Assembly (NCBI GenBank): GCA_963836195.1
Contig: CAWIIX010000018.1
Coordinates: 1-64,000 of the forward strand
DNA from: Trebonia sp963836195
Lineage (GTDB): Bacteria; Actinomycetota; Actinomycetes; Streptosporangiales; Streptosporangiaceae
DNA: 64,000 nucleotides
Reading direction: 5' to 3'
The notes under the pieces were generated by a model that was not told where the DNA came from, searched no databases, and saw nothing but the letters and a program-made list of their open reading frames with translations. Position 1 is the stretch's first letter. Every line of letters begins with the position of its first letter. Made by a program: the position numbers and the translations under genes. This document shows positions 12,427 to 21,567 of this stretch, one piece after another.

Positions 12427-13394
12427 CTACCCGACCGGCTGCTCCAGCCGGTCCAGCCAGTGCCAGATCCCGTTCACATTCGCCGCCGTCCCCGACAGCC
12501 GGTCGAACTTCTCCGCCACCTCCGGATCAGCCTCCGGCGCGAGCGACAGATAGCGCGACATCGTCCGCTGGCGGACCGCCTCGACCGCGTGGTCCAGGTC
12601 CATCCCCGCCCCCCGCGCCGCCTGCGTCGCGGACACCCAGACCGAGATCTCCTCGGCCGACCGCTCAAGCGTGGAGGCCACCGCCGTCACCGGCCCGTAG
12701 TGACTGAACAGCAGCCGGGACGGGTCAAGCGAGGCGAACCGGTCAATCGAGGCGAGCGCAACCGGGAGGTCGAAGTCCGGCGGCGGTGTCGCCGGCGCAG
12801 TCCCGTCTCCGGGATGTACACCCCGGCCGCGTCCCCCACGTACAGGTCACCGCTCTGCGAATCGACCAGCCCGACGTGGTGCCGCGCGTGCCCGGGCGAA
12901 TAGTAACTCGCAGCCGCCGCCCGTCCCCGAGGTCGTCCACGTCGTCCAGCGTCGCAACCGGTCGCGGACCGGCTCATCGAGCCGAAGAGCACGTCGAGCG
13001 CGTCCCCGTAACTTCGCGCGCTGGCCATCAGCGGCGGGTCGGCCAGGTGCCGCGCGCCCTTCTCGTGCACCACCACCTGCGCGCCGCCGAACATCGAGGC
13101 GATATCGCCCACGCCGCCCGCGTGGTCCAGATGAATATGCGTGACGACGACGGTGGCGAGGTCGGCAGGCCCGATCCCGAGCGAGGCGAGCGCGGCCTGC
13201 ACGACCGGCGCCGACGTCGAGGTCCCGGTCTCCACCAGGCAGGGCCGGCTTGACCGGATGAGGTAGCCTGCTGTGATCCCCTGGTACCCGGCCATTCGCG
13301 TGTCGATCTGGTAGACATCGTTGCCAAGGTCGGTGATGTCCGGGCTGCCAGAGTCCTGAGAGTTGCCTGTCGTCATAGCAATGTCGTCACGCAT
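12427..13394 (-). pseudogene. Metallo-beta-lactamase-fold hydrolase, broken by several frameshifts
   Basis: The frame from 13394 starts well and carries the zinc motif THIHLDHAGG and a later SPGHARHHV, GDAAGVYIPETGL. Between them (about 12905-12985) the natural frame changes: VATLDDVDDLGDGRRLRV is in another frame. Near 12798 the frame shifts again to PDFDLPVALASIDRFASLDPSRLLFSHYGPV and the helical C-terminus ending at 12427. At least three single-base changes are needed to restore one protein of about 320 residues. The intact family hydrolyses thioesters or related esters. It is divergent from bldG, which starts 38 bp away. Either a true pseudogene or an indel-rich stretch of assembly. Confidence 0.8.
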
Positions 13395-13432
13395 CCGACT
13401 ATTGTCCCAGACAACAGGAGAGGAAATAGGGC

Positions 13433-13810
13433 ATGGATCTCACGCTCAACGTGTATTCCGATTCGCCGGATTCCACCGTGGTCGCGGTCGGCGGGGAGAT
13501 CGACGTGTACTCCGCGCCGAAGCTGCGGGAGAAGCTGATCAGCCTGGTCGAGTCCGGCAGCTATCACCTGATCATCGACATGGAAGCGGTCGAGTTCCTC
13601 GATTCGACCGGCCTCGGCGTCCTCGTCGGCGGGCTCAAGCGGGTCCGGGCGCACGACGGCTGGATCGACCTGGTCTGCACCCAGGGCCGCATCCTCCGCA
13701 TCTTCCGCATCACCGGCCTGAGCCGGGTGTTCAACATCTACGACTCGGTCGTCGACGCGATCGCCGCCCACACCGCGCCGCCCGCCGACGGCGCCGACGC
13801 AGCCGAGTAA
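13433..13810 (+). CDS. bldG: STAS-domain anti-sigma factor antagonist, BldG-like
   Basis: This 125-residue protein is a single STAS domain. It has the phosphoacceptor loop FLDSTGLGVLVGGLKRVRAH with Ser58 as the expected phosphorylation site, and VGGEIDVYSAPKLRE at the N-terminus. The match to Streptomyces BldG is strong throughout, to RIFRITGLSRVF. In that system the unphosphorylated protein binds an anti-sigma factor and frees a stress or development sigma factor. AGGAGAGG precedes ATG 13433. No kinase/anti-sigma gene is adjacent, so its partners must lie elsewhere. The SpoIIE-type phosphatase near 62-63 kb could in principle act on such a protein, but that is inference. Confidence 0.9.
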   Translation: MDLTLNVYSDSPDSTVVAVGGEIDVYSAPKLREKLISLVESGSYHLIIDMEAVEFLDSTGLGVLVGGLKRVRAHDGWIDLVCTQGRILRIFRITGLSRVFNIYDSVVDAIAAHTAPPADGADAAE

Positions 13811-13842
13811 AACCCAGTAAAAACCAGTCAAAATCACAAGCT

Positions 13843-13862
13843 TCATCCCGAACGGACCGTTG
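13843..13862 (+). repeat. Dispersed CGAACGGACCGTT element behind bldG
   Basis: TCATCCCGAACGGACCGTTG begins about 32 bp after the bldG stop, preceded by an A-rich tract. The core AACGGACCGTT is an 11-bp palindrome with a central A. Confidence 0.75.
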
Positions 13863-13932
13863 GTTCCAGCCACCCCTGAAACCAGGGCCCATTCCGCCGT
13901 GACGTCCCGGCTCCCTCGCGTTTCCCCGCCCG

Positions 13933-15295
13933 TTAGGCGTCGAAGGTGCGCAGCACCAGGCCCGTGCGCGGCTTGGGGCCGAACGACGTGGACTTGCGCG
14001 GTACCCGCTCGCCGTGCGCGGCCAGCTCCATCACCGCCGCCAGCTCCATCGGGTTGCAGAGGACGGCGGTGCCGCCGGTCTCGACCGCCAACCGCACCGC
14101 CTCGTCCGCGTCGTGCGAGATCAGCACGTCGCGCTCGTTGTCCTTGATCAGCCAGAGCCGGGCCAGCAGCAGCTCCTGCATGACCGATGCGTCGAGCGCC
14201 TGCCAGCGCGACGATGCGGCCGACGGCATCGCCTCCGCCAGCGCGTCCGCGTCGGGATGGCTGATCAGCCGGAGGCCGCCCCGCCCCGCCAGCAGGAACG
14301 CCGGGCCGTGGCGGCCCATGTCCGCCAGCCGTCCGAGCGCGTCCGCCAGCTGCTCGGGGCCGAACCCCGGCCCGGCCGCGGTGGCGGGCAGCGCGGTCAC
14401 GGTGAACGCCTGGGCCGCCAGGCCGGCCGCCTCGGCCGGGTCCAGGTGCGGGATCACCCGGTGGATGGGGCCGAGCCGCAGCGGGTAGGCGTCCGCGTCG
14501 ACCAGGAACGCGAGCCCGTAGTCCCACGGGCCGTCGCCCTGACCGGTGGCGCGCATGGACGCGCGGAGCTCGTCGTAGGCGGCGTACCGGTGGTGGCCGT
14601 CGGCGATCAGCGCGGTCCGGGCGGCGAGGTCGGCCGCGACGTCGGCCTGCTCGGCCGGGTCGGTCAGCGCCCAGACCCGGTGGGTCACGCCGTCGTCGGT
14701 GACCGCGCTCGCGAGCGGCGTCCGCCCCTCGGCCGTCAGGTCCACCAGCCGCGACGTCGCGCTGGGGGACGGGCCGGCGGTGCCCCCGTGCGCCGCCGGC
14801 CCCGGTCCCCTTCCCGGCCCCCCCGTTATAGACGAGCAGGATCGGCTCGAGGTTGCCATGCACCGCCGCCATCAGCTCGCGACGGCCGGCCACCGGGCCC
14901 GGCATCACGTCCTCGTGCGCGTGGATCGCGGTGGTGCCGACCCGCACCAGCCCGATCAGGCCGCGCTGGACGAACCCGGTCCCGCGCTGCTCGTACACGT
15001 ACAGGGCGGGCGAGCCGTCGGCCGCCAGCACGCCCTCGTCGAGCCAGTCGCGCAGCCGCGCGGCCGCGATCTGCCCGGCCGCCCGCGGGTCGAGATCCAG
15101 CGCCGGCAGGGTCAATCCGACGATGTTGTACGGCGAGGCCGCCCGCAACTGCTCTAGCGTGCCCGGGCCGATCACGTCGTACGGTGGTGAGGTGACGTTT
15201 GCGAGTTCGCCGACCCGGGCCGGGGCATAACGGACACCACGGAACGGAGTCAGGACGAGACCAGGACCATCGCCAAGCGGAAAGTGGGTCTTCAC
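13933..15295 (-). pseudogene. DUF1015 family protein with one frameshift in a G7 run
   Basis: The N-terminal half is read from GTG 15295 (MKTHFPLGDGPG, SPPYDVIGPGTLEQL, HEDVMPGP). It runs to the homopolymer at 14818-14824, after which the frame is lost. The C-terminal half continues in the next frame with the DUF1015 hallmark IADGHHRYAAYDELR and VLCNPMELAAVMELAAHGERVP, to the stop at 13933. Removing one G from the run of seven joins both halves into a normal-length protein of about 450 residues. Only one change is needed, so an assembly error, slippage or a recent mutation are all possible. The family function is not established. Its start lies only 3 bp from that of the divergent TPR gene. 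Confidence 0.85.
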
Positions 15296-15298
15296 ACC

Positions 15299-15826
15299 AT
15301 GTCAGAAGTGCCAAGCGGTAGCTGGGATTCCCCGTACCTGGAAAACTTCGCCAGCCACGTCGGCCGCGAGCGGCATACATCAGGCGAATCCGCGGCGAAC
15401 GGGGGCGGCGGCGGGGGCCGCGACGCCGCCGACCCGGACCCGGCCGAGGTGCACGGCTGGTACACCACCGGCATGGAGCTGCTCGGCAAGGGCAGCCCGG
15501 CCGCCGCTGCCCAGGTCCTGCAGCGGGCGGCCAACGCCGAGCCGGGATCGCGCAGCATCCGCGAGGCCCTGGCCCGCGCCCAGTTCGACACCGGCCAGTA
15601 CGAGGCCGCCGCGGCCAGCTTCCGCGCGATCGTCGAGGCCTCCCCGGCCGACGACTACGCCAACTTCGGCCTCGGCCTCGCCCTCGCCCGCGGCGGCGAC
15701 CACGAGGCCGCCGCCGAGTACCTCGCGCTGGCGGCCGCCATGCGCCCCGACCGCAAGCCCTACACCGACGCCCTCCACCAGGTCCGCGCCACCCTCAAGT
15801 ACCGCAAGCGGCCCGAGCAGCCCTAA
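15299..15826 (+). CDS. Small TPR protein
   Basis: This 175-residue soluble protein has a disordered Gly-rich N-terminus (to about residue 45). About three TPR-like helical pairs follow (GWYTTGMELLGKGSPAAAAQVL, REALARAQFDTGQYEAAAASF, NFGLGLALARGGDHEAAAEYL). Such proteins usually serve as interaction scaffolds. ATG 15299 is preferred; GTG 15284 in the same frame would overlap the start of the divergent DUF1015 gene. The HAD phosphatase gene begins 18 bp after its stop, so the two are probably co-transcribed. Specific role unknown. Confidence 0.8.
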   Translation: MSEVPSGSWDSPYLENFASHVGRERHTSGESAANGGGGGGRDAADPDPAEVHGWYTTGMELLGKGSPAAAAQVLQRAANAEPGSRSIREALARAQFDTGQYEAAAASFRAIVEASPADDYANFGLGLALARGGDHEAAAEYLALAAAMRPDRKPYTDALHQVRATLKYRKRPEQP

Positions 15827-15844
15827 CCGGCTAGGGTTGGGGAC

Positions 15845-16870
15845 ATGCCCGACGCCCTCGCCGCCGCCTACGATGTCCTCCTGCTCGACCTGGACGGCGT
15901 CGTCTACATCGGGGGCAAGGCGATCCCCGGCGCCCCCGAGGCGCTCCAGCAGGCCAGCGCCGACGGCGCGCACCTGGCCTACGTCACCAACAACGCCTCG
16001 CGCACGCCCGCCGCCGTCGCCGCGATGCTGACCGGCATGGGCGTCCCGGCCAAGGCGTCGGACGTCGTTACCTCCGCCCAGGCCGCCGCCCGCCTGCTGG
16101 CCGAGAAGCTGCCACCGAAGGCGAAGGTCCTCGTGCTCGGCGCCCTCGCCCTGCGCCTCGCGATCAGGGAGCGCGGCCTCACCCCGGTCTCCAACGCGGC
16201 CGAGGAGCCGCAGGCGGTCGTCCAGGGGTTCAGCCCCGGTCTCGGCTACGGCAGCTTCGCCGAGGGCGGCCTCGCGGTCCGGGCGGGCGCCCTCTTCGTC
16301 GGCACCAACGCGGACTCGACGATCCCCAGCGCCCGCGGCACCGCGCCCGGCAACGGCTCCCTGCTCCAGGTGATCGAGCACGCCACCGGGGTCAAGCCGC
16401 AGATCGCGGGCAAGCCCGAGCCGCCGCTGCACCGCGAGTCGATCATCCGCACCGGGGCCAAGCGACCGCTGGTGATCGGCGACCGCCTCGACACCGACAT
16501 CGAGGCCGCCTACAACGCCGACGCCCACAGCCTGCTGGTGCTCACCGGCGTCGACACCCCCCGCAGCGCCGTGCTCGCCCCGCCGCACCGCCGCCCCACC
16601 TACATCGCCGAGACGCTCGACGCCCTGCTCCAGCCCTACCCGAACGTCGACCGCACCGACGACGGCGCGACCTGCGCGGGCTGGACCGCCACCGCCCCGA
16701 CGTCCGGCGACGGCAGCCTGACCCTCGCCGGCGACGGCCACGCGATCGACGGCCTCCGCGCCCTCGCCGCCGCCGCCTGGGCCGTCCACGACCGGCAGGG
16801 CTCCCTCGACGCCAAGCAGGTGGCCGACCCCCTCGACCAGCTAGCCGCGCACGGCCTCAAATCCCGATAG
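15845..16870 (+). CDS. HAD-IIA (NagD-type) phosphatase
   Basis: This 341-residue haloacid dehalogenase superfamily hydrolase has all four motifs: LLLDLDGVVYIG (nucleophile Asp), TNNASRTP, the Lys of AGKPEP, and IGDRLDTDIEAA. The NagD-like C2 cap between motifs II and III is present. Relatives dephosphorylate small phosphorylated metabolites (p-nitrophenyl phosphate, phosphoglycolate, nucleotides); the substrate cannot be told here. About 90 extra residues after the catalytic core (from DRTDDGATCAGWT) match a tail common in actinobacterial members. It lies directly behind the TPR gene. Confidence 0.9.
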   Translation: MPDALAAAYDVLLLDLDGVVYIGGKAIPGAPEALQQASADGAHLAYVTNNASRTPAAVAAMLTGMGVPAKASDVVTSAQAAARLLAEKLPPKAKVLVLGALALRLAIRERGLTPVSNAAEEPQAVVQGFSPGLGYGSFAEGGLAVRAGALFVGTNADSTIPSARGTAPGNGSLLQVIEHATGVKPQIAGKPEPPLHRESIIRTGAKRPLVIGDRLDTDIEAAYNADAHSLLVLTGVDTPRSAVLAPPHRRPTYIAETLDALLQPYPNVDRTDDGATCAGWTATAPTSGDGSLTLAGDGHAIDGLRALAAAAWAVHDRQGSLDAKQVADPLDQLAAHGLKSR

Positions 16871-17064
16871 CAGCAACAACCGCGCGAGCGCGCTCAACGG
16901 CGAAGCCCGATTTGACAACGCTCCGTGATTACGGTGTGATGTCCCGCATGCCAGCACACCGGATGAGCCGCCAGGCCCCGCCGTGCTGCCGCCTTTCCTC
17001 GTGTTGTCGCTGACCCGTTTCACACGGAGTCTCAGCCGCATCCCGACACGCGAAGGAACCCTCG

Positions 17065-17502
17065 TTGAACACCGACCTCTCGGTCGCCCCTGAGATCGCG
17101 CTGCTCGCCGCGCCGTTCGTCCCCACGCAGACCGACGCGCCCGCGCCGTGCACCGACGGCCGTCTGGCGGGCGACCTGGCCGGCCTCGCCGCCGCCCCGC
17201 AGCGCTGGTGGGACCTGGTTCGCTTCGACGCCGGCGGCCCGGTGCGCGTCCCGGTGCCCGGCGCGCCCGGCGCCTGGCTGCTGGTCGCGCCCCCCGGCGC
17301 GACCGCCGACTGCGACTGCGGCCAGGCCACCGCGCTGGCGGGCGAGGCGGTCGAGACGAGCGGACCGGGCGCCGCCGGAACCGCCCGCCCGCTCCGCCCC
17401 GGGCGCGTCCTGGTGCACGGCAGTCGCGCCCCGCATCGCCTGCTCACCGCGGGCCACGGGTATTCGGTCACCCTCCATGCCGCAGTCACCATGGTCCGTT
17501 AG
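17065..17502 (+). CDS. Cupin-like protein resembling cysteine dioxygenase but lacking metal ligands
   Basis: This 145-residue protein starts at TTG 17065 behind GAAGGA. RWWDLVRFDAGGPVRVPV and APGAWLLVAPPG resemble the start of the bacterial cysteine dioxygenase cupin. Where that family has its HDH iron ligands, this protein reads ATADCDCGQ, and the later PHRLLTAGHGYSVTLHA keeps only part of the second cupin motif. I infer a non-catalytic or diverged relative; an unrelated small protein is possible. The 16871-17064 gap upstream contains GATAGCAGCAACAA, a degenerate relative of the GATAACAGCAAGAA repeat. Confidence 0.45.
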   Translation: MNTDLSVAPEIALLAAPFVPTQTDAPAPCTDGRLAGDLAGLAAAPQRWWDLVRFDAGGPVRVPVPGAPGAWLLVAPPGATADCDCGQATALAGEAVETSGPGAAGTARPLRPGRVLVHGSRAPHRLLTAGHGYSVTLHAAVTMVR

Positions 17503-17520
17503 GAAAAATTCAAAATCTTT

Positions 17521-17538
17521 TATCCCGAACGGACCGTT
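17521..17538 (+). repeat. Dispersed CGAACGGACCGTT element, copy after 17502
   Basis: TATCCCGAACGGACCGTT begins 18 bp after the stop of the preceding gene and, like the copies at 13843 and 36632, is preceded by an A-rich AAAATTCAA-type tract. Confidence 0.75.
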
Positions 17539-17704
17539 AGCTCCGTCCTGCCCCTCAGCGAATTCTCAGCCCCGGGGCGGCATCCTACGCGCGGCGATCT
17601 CAGCCCAGAGGAGTACCGGATAATCATCACCCCGGCTGACGCGCTGCCACTAGTCGCTCGGCCACAATAGGGACCGTCAAACCAATAGAGAGGACCATTT
17701 CCCC

Positions 17705-18640
17705 ATGATCGAGGTACGGGGCCTCACGAAGCGGTACGGCGCCAAGATCGCCGTAGACGACCTCACGTTCGGCATTGAGCCGGGCAAGGTCACTGGCTTC
17801 CTGGGCCCGAACGGTGCCGGCAAGACCACCACCATGCGCTGCATCCTGGGCCTTGACTATGCCGACAAGGGCACGGTGACGGTTGACGGCAAGGTCTACC
17901 CAGACCTGGCGTACCCGATGCGCGAGGTCGGCGCGCTGCTCGACGCGAAGGCGGTGCACGGCGGCCGGTCCGCCTACAACCACCTGCTCTGCCTGGCCCA
18001 GACCAACAACCTGCCCCGTCGCCGCGTCAACGAGGTGCTCGAGCTGGTCGGCCTGTCCGAGGTGGCGCGCAAGCGGTCCAAGGGGTTCTCGCTCGGCATG
18101 AGCCAGCGCCTCGGCATCGCCGCGACCATGCTCGGCGACCCCAAGGTGCTGATGTTCGACGAGCCCGTCAACGGCCTCGACCCCGAGGGCATCCTCTGGA
18201 TCAGGAACCTGATGAAGGCCCTGGCGTCCGAGGGCCGCACGGTCTTCGTCTCCAGCCACCTGATGTCGGAGATGGAATACACCGCCGACCACCTGATCGT
18301 GATCGGCCGGGGCAAGCTGATCGCCGACTGCTCGATGTCGGAATTCATCTCCCGCTCGTCCGGCGCGTCGGTGCGGGTCCGCACGCCGATGGCCGACGAG
18401 CTGATCAAGGCCGTCACCACCAAGGGCGCGGTCGCCGCCACCGGCGATGAGGACATAGTCGAGGTCCGCGGCCTGACCGCCGCCGAGGTCGGCGACATCG
18501 CGTTCGAGCAGGCCATCAGGCTGCACGAGCTGGCCACGGTGCGCGCCTCGCTCGAAGAGGCGTTCATGGAGCTCACCGCGAGCAGCGTCGAATACCGCGC
18601 GGAGACGCCGGTTGCGAGCACCACCGGAAGCGGTGTCTGA
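17705..18640 (+). CDS. ABC transporter ATP-binding protein (DrrA-type)
   Basis: This 311-residue protein contains Walker A GPNGAGKTT (residues 34-42), the Q-loop region, the variant signature FSLGMSQRLG, Walker B KVLMFDEP and the switch His in VSSHLMSEME. The C-terminal extension (from about residue 220) is typical of the drug/lantibiotic exporter subfamily with separate permeases. It should power the permease encoded immediately downstream (4-bp gap). GAGAGGACC precedes ATG 17705. Substrate unknown; efflux of a hydrophobic compound is the usual inference. Confidence 0.93.
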   Translation: MIEVRGLTKRYGAKIAVDDLTFGIEPGKVTGFLGPNGAGKTTTMRCILGLDYADKGTVTVDGKVYPDLAYPMREVGALLDAKAVHGGRSAYNHLLCLAQTNNLPRRRVNEVLELVGLSEVARKRSKGFSLGMSQRLGIAATMLGDPKVLMFDEPVNGLDPEGILWIRNLMKALASEGRTVFVSSHLMSEMEYTADHLIVIGRGKLIADCSMSEFISRSSGASVRVRTPMADELIKAVTTKGAVAATGDEDIVEVRGLTAAEVGDIAFEQAIRLHELATVRASLEEAFMELTASSVEYRAETPVASTTGSGV

Positions 18641-18643
18641 GCG

Positions 18644-19591
18644 ATGGCCACCGCCACCACAGTCAACGTGCGGCTGTCGTCGCTGCCGCCGGCCGCCGGG
18701 CAGGCCGGACTGCGGGGCGCGATCGCCTCGGAGTTCACCAAGCTCCGGTCGGTCCGCTCCACCTACTGGACGCTGGGCTCGCTGTTCATCGTCTCGGTCG
18801 GCCTCGCCGTCGCGATCTGCGCGGGCACGGCCGCCAACATGGTCAACAACCCGGGCAACAAGGCCGGGTTCGACGCGACCCAGACCTCGCTGGGGGCGTT
18901 CTTCGAGCTCGGCCAGCTGATCATCGCGGTCATCGGGGCGATGGTGATCACCTCGGAGTACTCGACCGGGATGATCCGGACCTCGCTGACGGCCCAGCCC
19001 CGGCGGGGCGTGGTCTACGCCGCCAAGGGGATCGTGTTCACGGCGGTGACCCTGGTGATCTCGGTCATCACGGCGTTCGTCGCGTTCTTCGTCGGGCAGG
19101 CGCTGTATTCGTCCAAGGGGGTGGGCGCCTCGCTGTTCCACGCGGTCACGATCCCGGCCAACGCGAACGTGACCTGCCAGCCCAACCCGGGCAACGGCCC
19201 GAACTGCACCGCGACCTTCTTCGGCACCGACGTCATCCAGCCGTCGACCGTGCTGACCGCGATCATCGGCACCGCGCTGTTCGTCACGATCGTGGCGCTG
19301 ATCTCGTTCGGCGTCGGCTCGATCATCCGGCACACGGCGGGCACGATCGCCGCCGTCATCGCGCTGCTGTTCATCGTCCCGATCCTCGAGCACACCCTGC
19401 CGGACAACTGGCGCTTCGACCTCATGCGGTTCCTGCCCGACGCCGCCAACCAGGTGGTCTCGGTCACGATTCCCGGCAACGGCCCAGGGATGCACCTGTG
19501 GTCGGCCTGGCCGCAGCTCGGGGTGACCGCGCTGTGGGCGGCCGTGCTGGTCGGGATCGGCGCGTACCTCTTCCGCAAGCGCGACGCGTAG
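18644..19591 (+). CDS. ABC transporter permease, copy 1 (intact)
   Basis: This 315-residue integral membrane protein has about six hydrophobic helices, including YWTLGSLFIVSVGLAVAI, LGQLIIAVIGAMVITSEY, GIVFTAVTLVISVITAFVAF, ALFVTIVALISFGVGSII, TIAAVIALLFIVPILE and the last helix before LFRKRDA. The soluble lead contains FTKLRSVRSTYW, a motif typical of ABC-2-type permeases in actinobacteria. It follows the ATPase by 4 bp and precedes two highly similar but damaged copies. This is the only copy that can make a full-length protein. Confidence 0.9.
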   Translation: MATATTVNVRLSSLPPAAGQAGLRGAIASEFTKLRSVRSTYWTLGSLFIVSVGLAVAICAGTAANMVNNPGNKAGFDATQTSLGAFFELGQLIIAVIGAMVITSEYSTGMIRTSLTAQPRRGVVYAAKGIVFTAVTLVISVITAFVAFFVGQALYSSKGVGASLFHAVTIPANANVTCQPNPGNGPNCTATFFGTDVIQPSTVLTAIIGTALFVTIVALISFGVGSIIRHTAGTIAAVIALLFIVPILEHTLPDNWRFDLMRFLPDAANQVVSVTIPGNGPGMHLWSAWPQLGVTALWAAVLVGIGAYLFRKRDA

Positions 19592-19604
19592 GGGGTCGGA
19601 GGCA

Positions 19605-20579
19605 ATGGCAACCATCACCACGTCGAGCGTGCGGCTCGCGTCGCTGCCGCCGGCCGTCGGGCGGGCGGGGCTGCGCGGGGCGATCGCCTCGGAGTTCACC
19701 AAGCTCCGGTCGGTCCGCTCGACCTACTGGACGCTGGGCGCGCTGTTCGTCGTCTCGGTCGGCCTGGGCATCTTGATCAGCTGCGGGCACCGGCTGCCAG
19801 CTTCGCCAACAACCCGGGCAACAAGGCCGGGTTCGACGCCACCCAGACCTCGCTGGGGGCGTTCTTCTTCATCGGCCAGCTGATCATCGCGGTGATCGGG
19901 GCGATGGTGATCACCTCGGAGTACTCGACCGGGATGATCCGCACGTCGCTGACCGCACAGCCCCGGCGCGGCGTGGTCTACGCGGCCAAGGCGATCACGT
20001 TCACCGCTGTGACGCTGGTGATCTCGCTCGTCACCTCGTTCCTGGCGTTCTTCGCCGGCCAGGCGATGCTGTCGGGCAAGGGCGTCGCCGCCTCGCTGTT
20101 CCACACGGTCACGATCCCGGCCCACGCGATCACCAACTGCGTGGGGGGCGGCGCCGGCTCGGCCCCGGACGGCAACGGCCCGGGCTGCAACGGGCACCTG
20201 GTGACGACCTTCTCCGGCACCGACGTGATCCACCCGTCGACCGTGCTGGTCGCGATCATCGGCACCGCGCTGTACGTCACGCTGGTGGCGCTGATCGCCT
20301 TCGGCGTCGGATCGATCGTCCGGCACACGGCGGGCGCGATCGCGATCATGGTCGCGCTCGTGTTCGTCGATCCCGATTGTCGAGCAGCTGCTGCCGAACG
20401 ACTGGCGCTGGGACATCATGCGGTTCCTGCCCGACGCCGCCAACGGGGTGGTCTCGGTCACCGTCGGCGGAACCAACATCCACCTGTGGTCGGCCTGGCC
20501 CCAGCTCGGGATAACCGCACTGTGGGCGGCGGCCCTGGTCGGGGTCGGCGCGTACCTGTTCCGCAAGCGCGACGCGTAG
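19605..20579 (+). pseudogene. ABC transporter permease, copy 2 (two frameshifts)
   Basis: This is a tandem paralogue of 18644-19591. The frame from ATG 19605 runs through SVRSTYWTLGALFVVSVGLG and is lost near 19786-19800, within TGCGGGCACCGGCTGCCAGC. The second segment (NNPGNKAGFDATQTSLGAFF, MVITSEYSTGMIRTSLTAQP, to GAIAIMVALVFV) is lost near 20368 by what looks like one extra base. The last part (QLLPNDWRWDIMRFLPDAAN to LFRKRDA) ends at TAG 20577. Two single-base changes would restore it. Confidence 0.85.
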
Positions 20580-20593
20580 GTGGAACAGGGCCA

Positions 20594-21567
20594 ATGGCAG
20601 GACCCGGCACGCCGGACGTGCGGCTGTCCTCGCTGCCGCCGGCCGCCGGGCGGGCGGGGCTGCGCGGGGCGATCGCCTCGGAGTTCACCAAGCTCCGCTC
20701 GGTCCGCTCCACCTACTGGACGCTGGGCGCGCTGTTCGTCGTCTCGGTCGGCCTCGGCGATCGCGATCGCGGCAGGCACGACGGCGAACTTCACCGACCA
20801 CCCGTTCGCGGAAGGTCGGGTTCGACGCGACCCAGACCTCGCTGGGCGCGTTCTTCGAGCTCGGCCAGCTGATCATCGCGGTCATCGGGGCGATGGTGAT
20901 CACCTCGGAGTACTCGACCGGGATGATCCGCACCTCGCTCACCGCGCAGCCCCGGCGGGGCGTCGTCTACGCCGCCAAGGCGATCGCGTTCACGTCGGTG
21001 GCGCTGGTGATCTCGGTCGTCACCTCGTTCGTCGCGTTCTTGGCGGGCCAGGCGCTGTACGCCGCCAGCGGCGGTCGGCGCCTCGCTGTTCCACACCGTC
21101 AGGGTCCCGGCCAACGGGACGCGTGACTGCCTGAAGCGGGTCCAGGTCGGCCCGTGGGCAGTTCACCGTGCGCCTCCGGCGAGCGCGTGGTGACGTTCAC
21201 CGGCTGGGACGCTGATCCACCCGTCGACCGTGCTGGCCGCGATCATCGGGACCGGCTGTTCGTCACGATCGTGGCGCTCATCGCCTTCGGGGTCGGCGCG
21301 CTGGTCCGGCACACGGCGGGCGCGATCGCGACTGTGATCGCGCTGGTGTTCATCGTCCCGCTCCTCGAGAACGCGCTGCCGAGCAACTGGCACAACGACA
21401 TCGTGCGGTTCCTGCCCGACGCCGCCAACCAGGTGGTCTCGCTCACGATCAGCGGGATCGGCAACCCCAACCTGTGGTCGGCCTGGCCCCAGATGGGCGT
21501 GACCGCGCTGCGGGCGGCCGCCCTGGTCGCCGTCGGCGCCTACCTCTTCCGTACCCGCGATGCCTAA
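20594..21567 (+). pseudogene. ABC transporter permease, copy 3 (many frameshifts)
   Basis: This is the third tandem paralogue. The N-terminus (RLSSLPPAAGRAGLRGAIAS, SVRSTYW) is normal. Frame changes are needed near 20755, 20815, 21072, in the 21120-21215 stretch (more than one) and near 21258. Only the last segment (LFVTIVALIAFGVGALVRHT to AYLFRTRDA, stop 21565-21567) is again continuous. With at least five disruptions in under 1 kb it cannot encode a normal permease. Divergence in its extracellular loop (20801-20815, 21100-21215) exceeds that of copy 2. Confidence 0.85.

Noticed and set aside
13843..13862. Reading the CGAACGGACCGTT family as operators of a single regulator
   Set aside because: Most copies sit behind stop codons or inside coding sequence, not in front of genes, so a classical operator role is unlikely.
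17627..19702. Very long minus-strand ORFs (691 aa here; also 40246-42498 and 24535-26517)
   Set aside because: They are antisense to well-supported genes and have the Arg/Gly/Ala-rich composition of non-coding frames in high-GC DNA. Only the N-terminal part of the last one (ArsR) is real.
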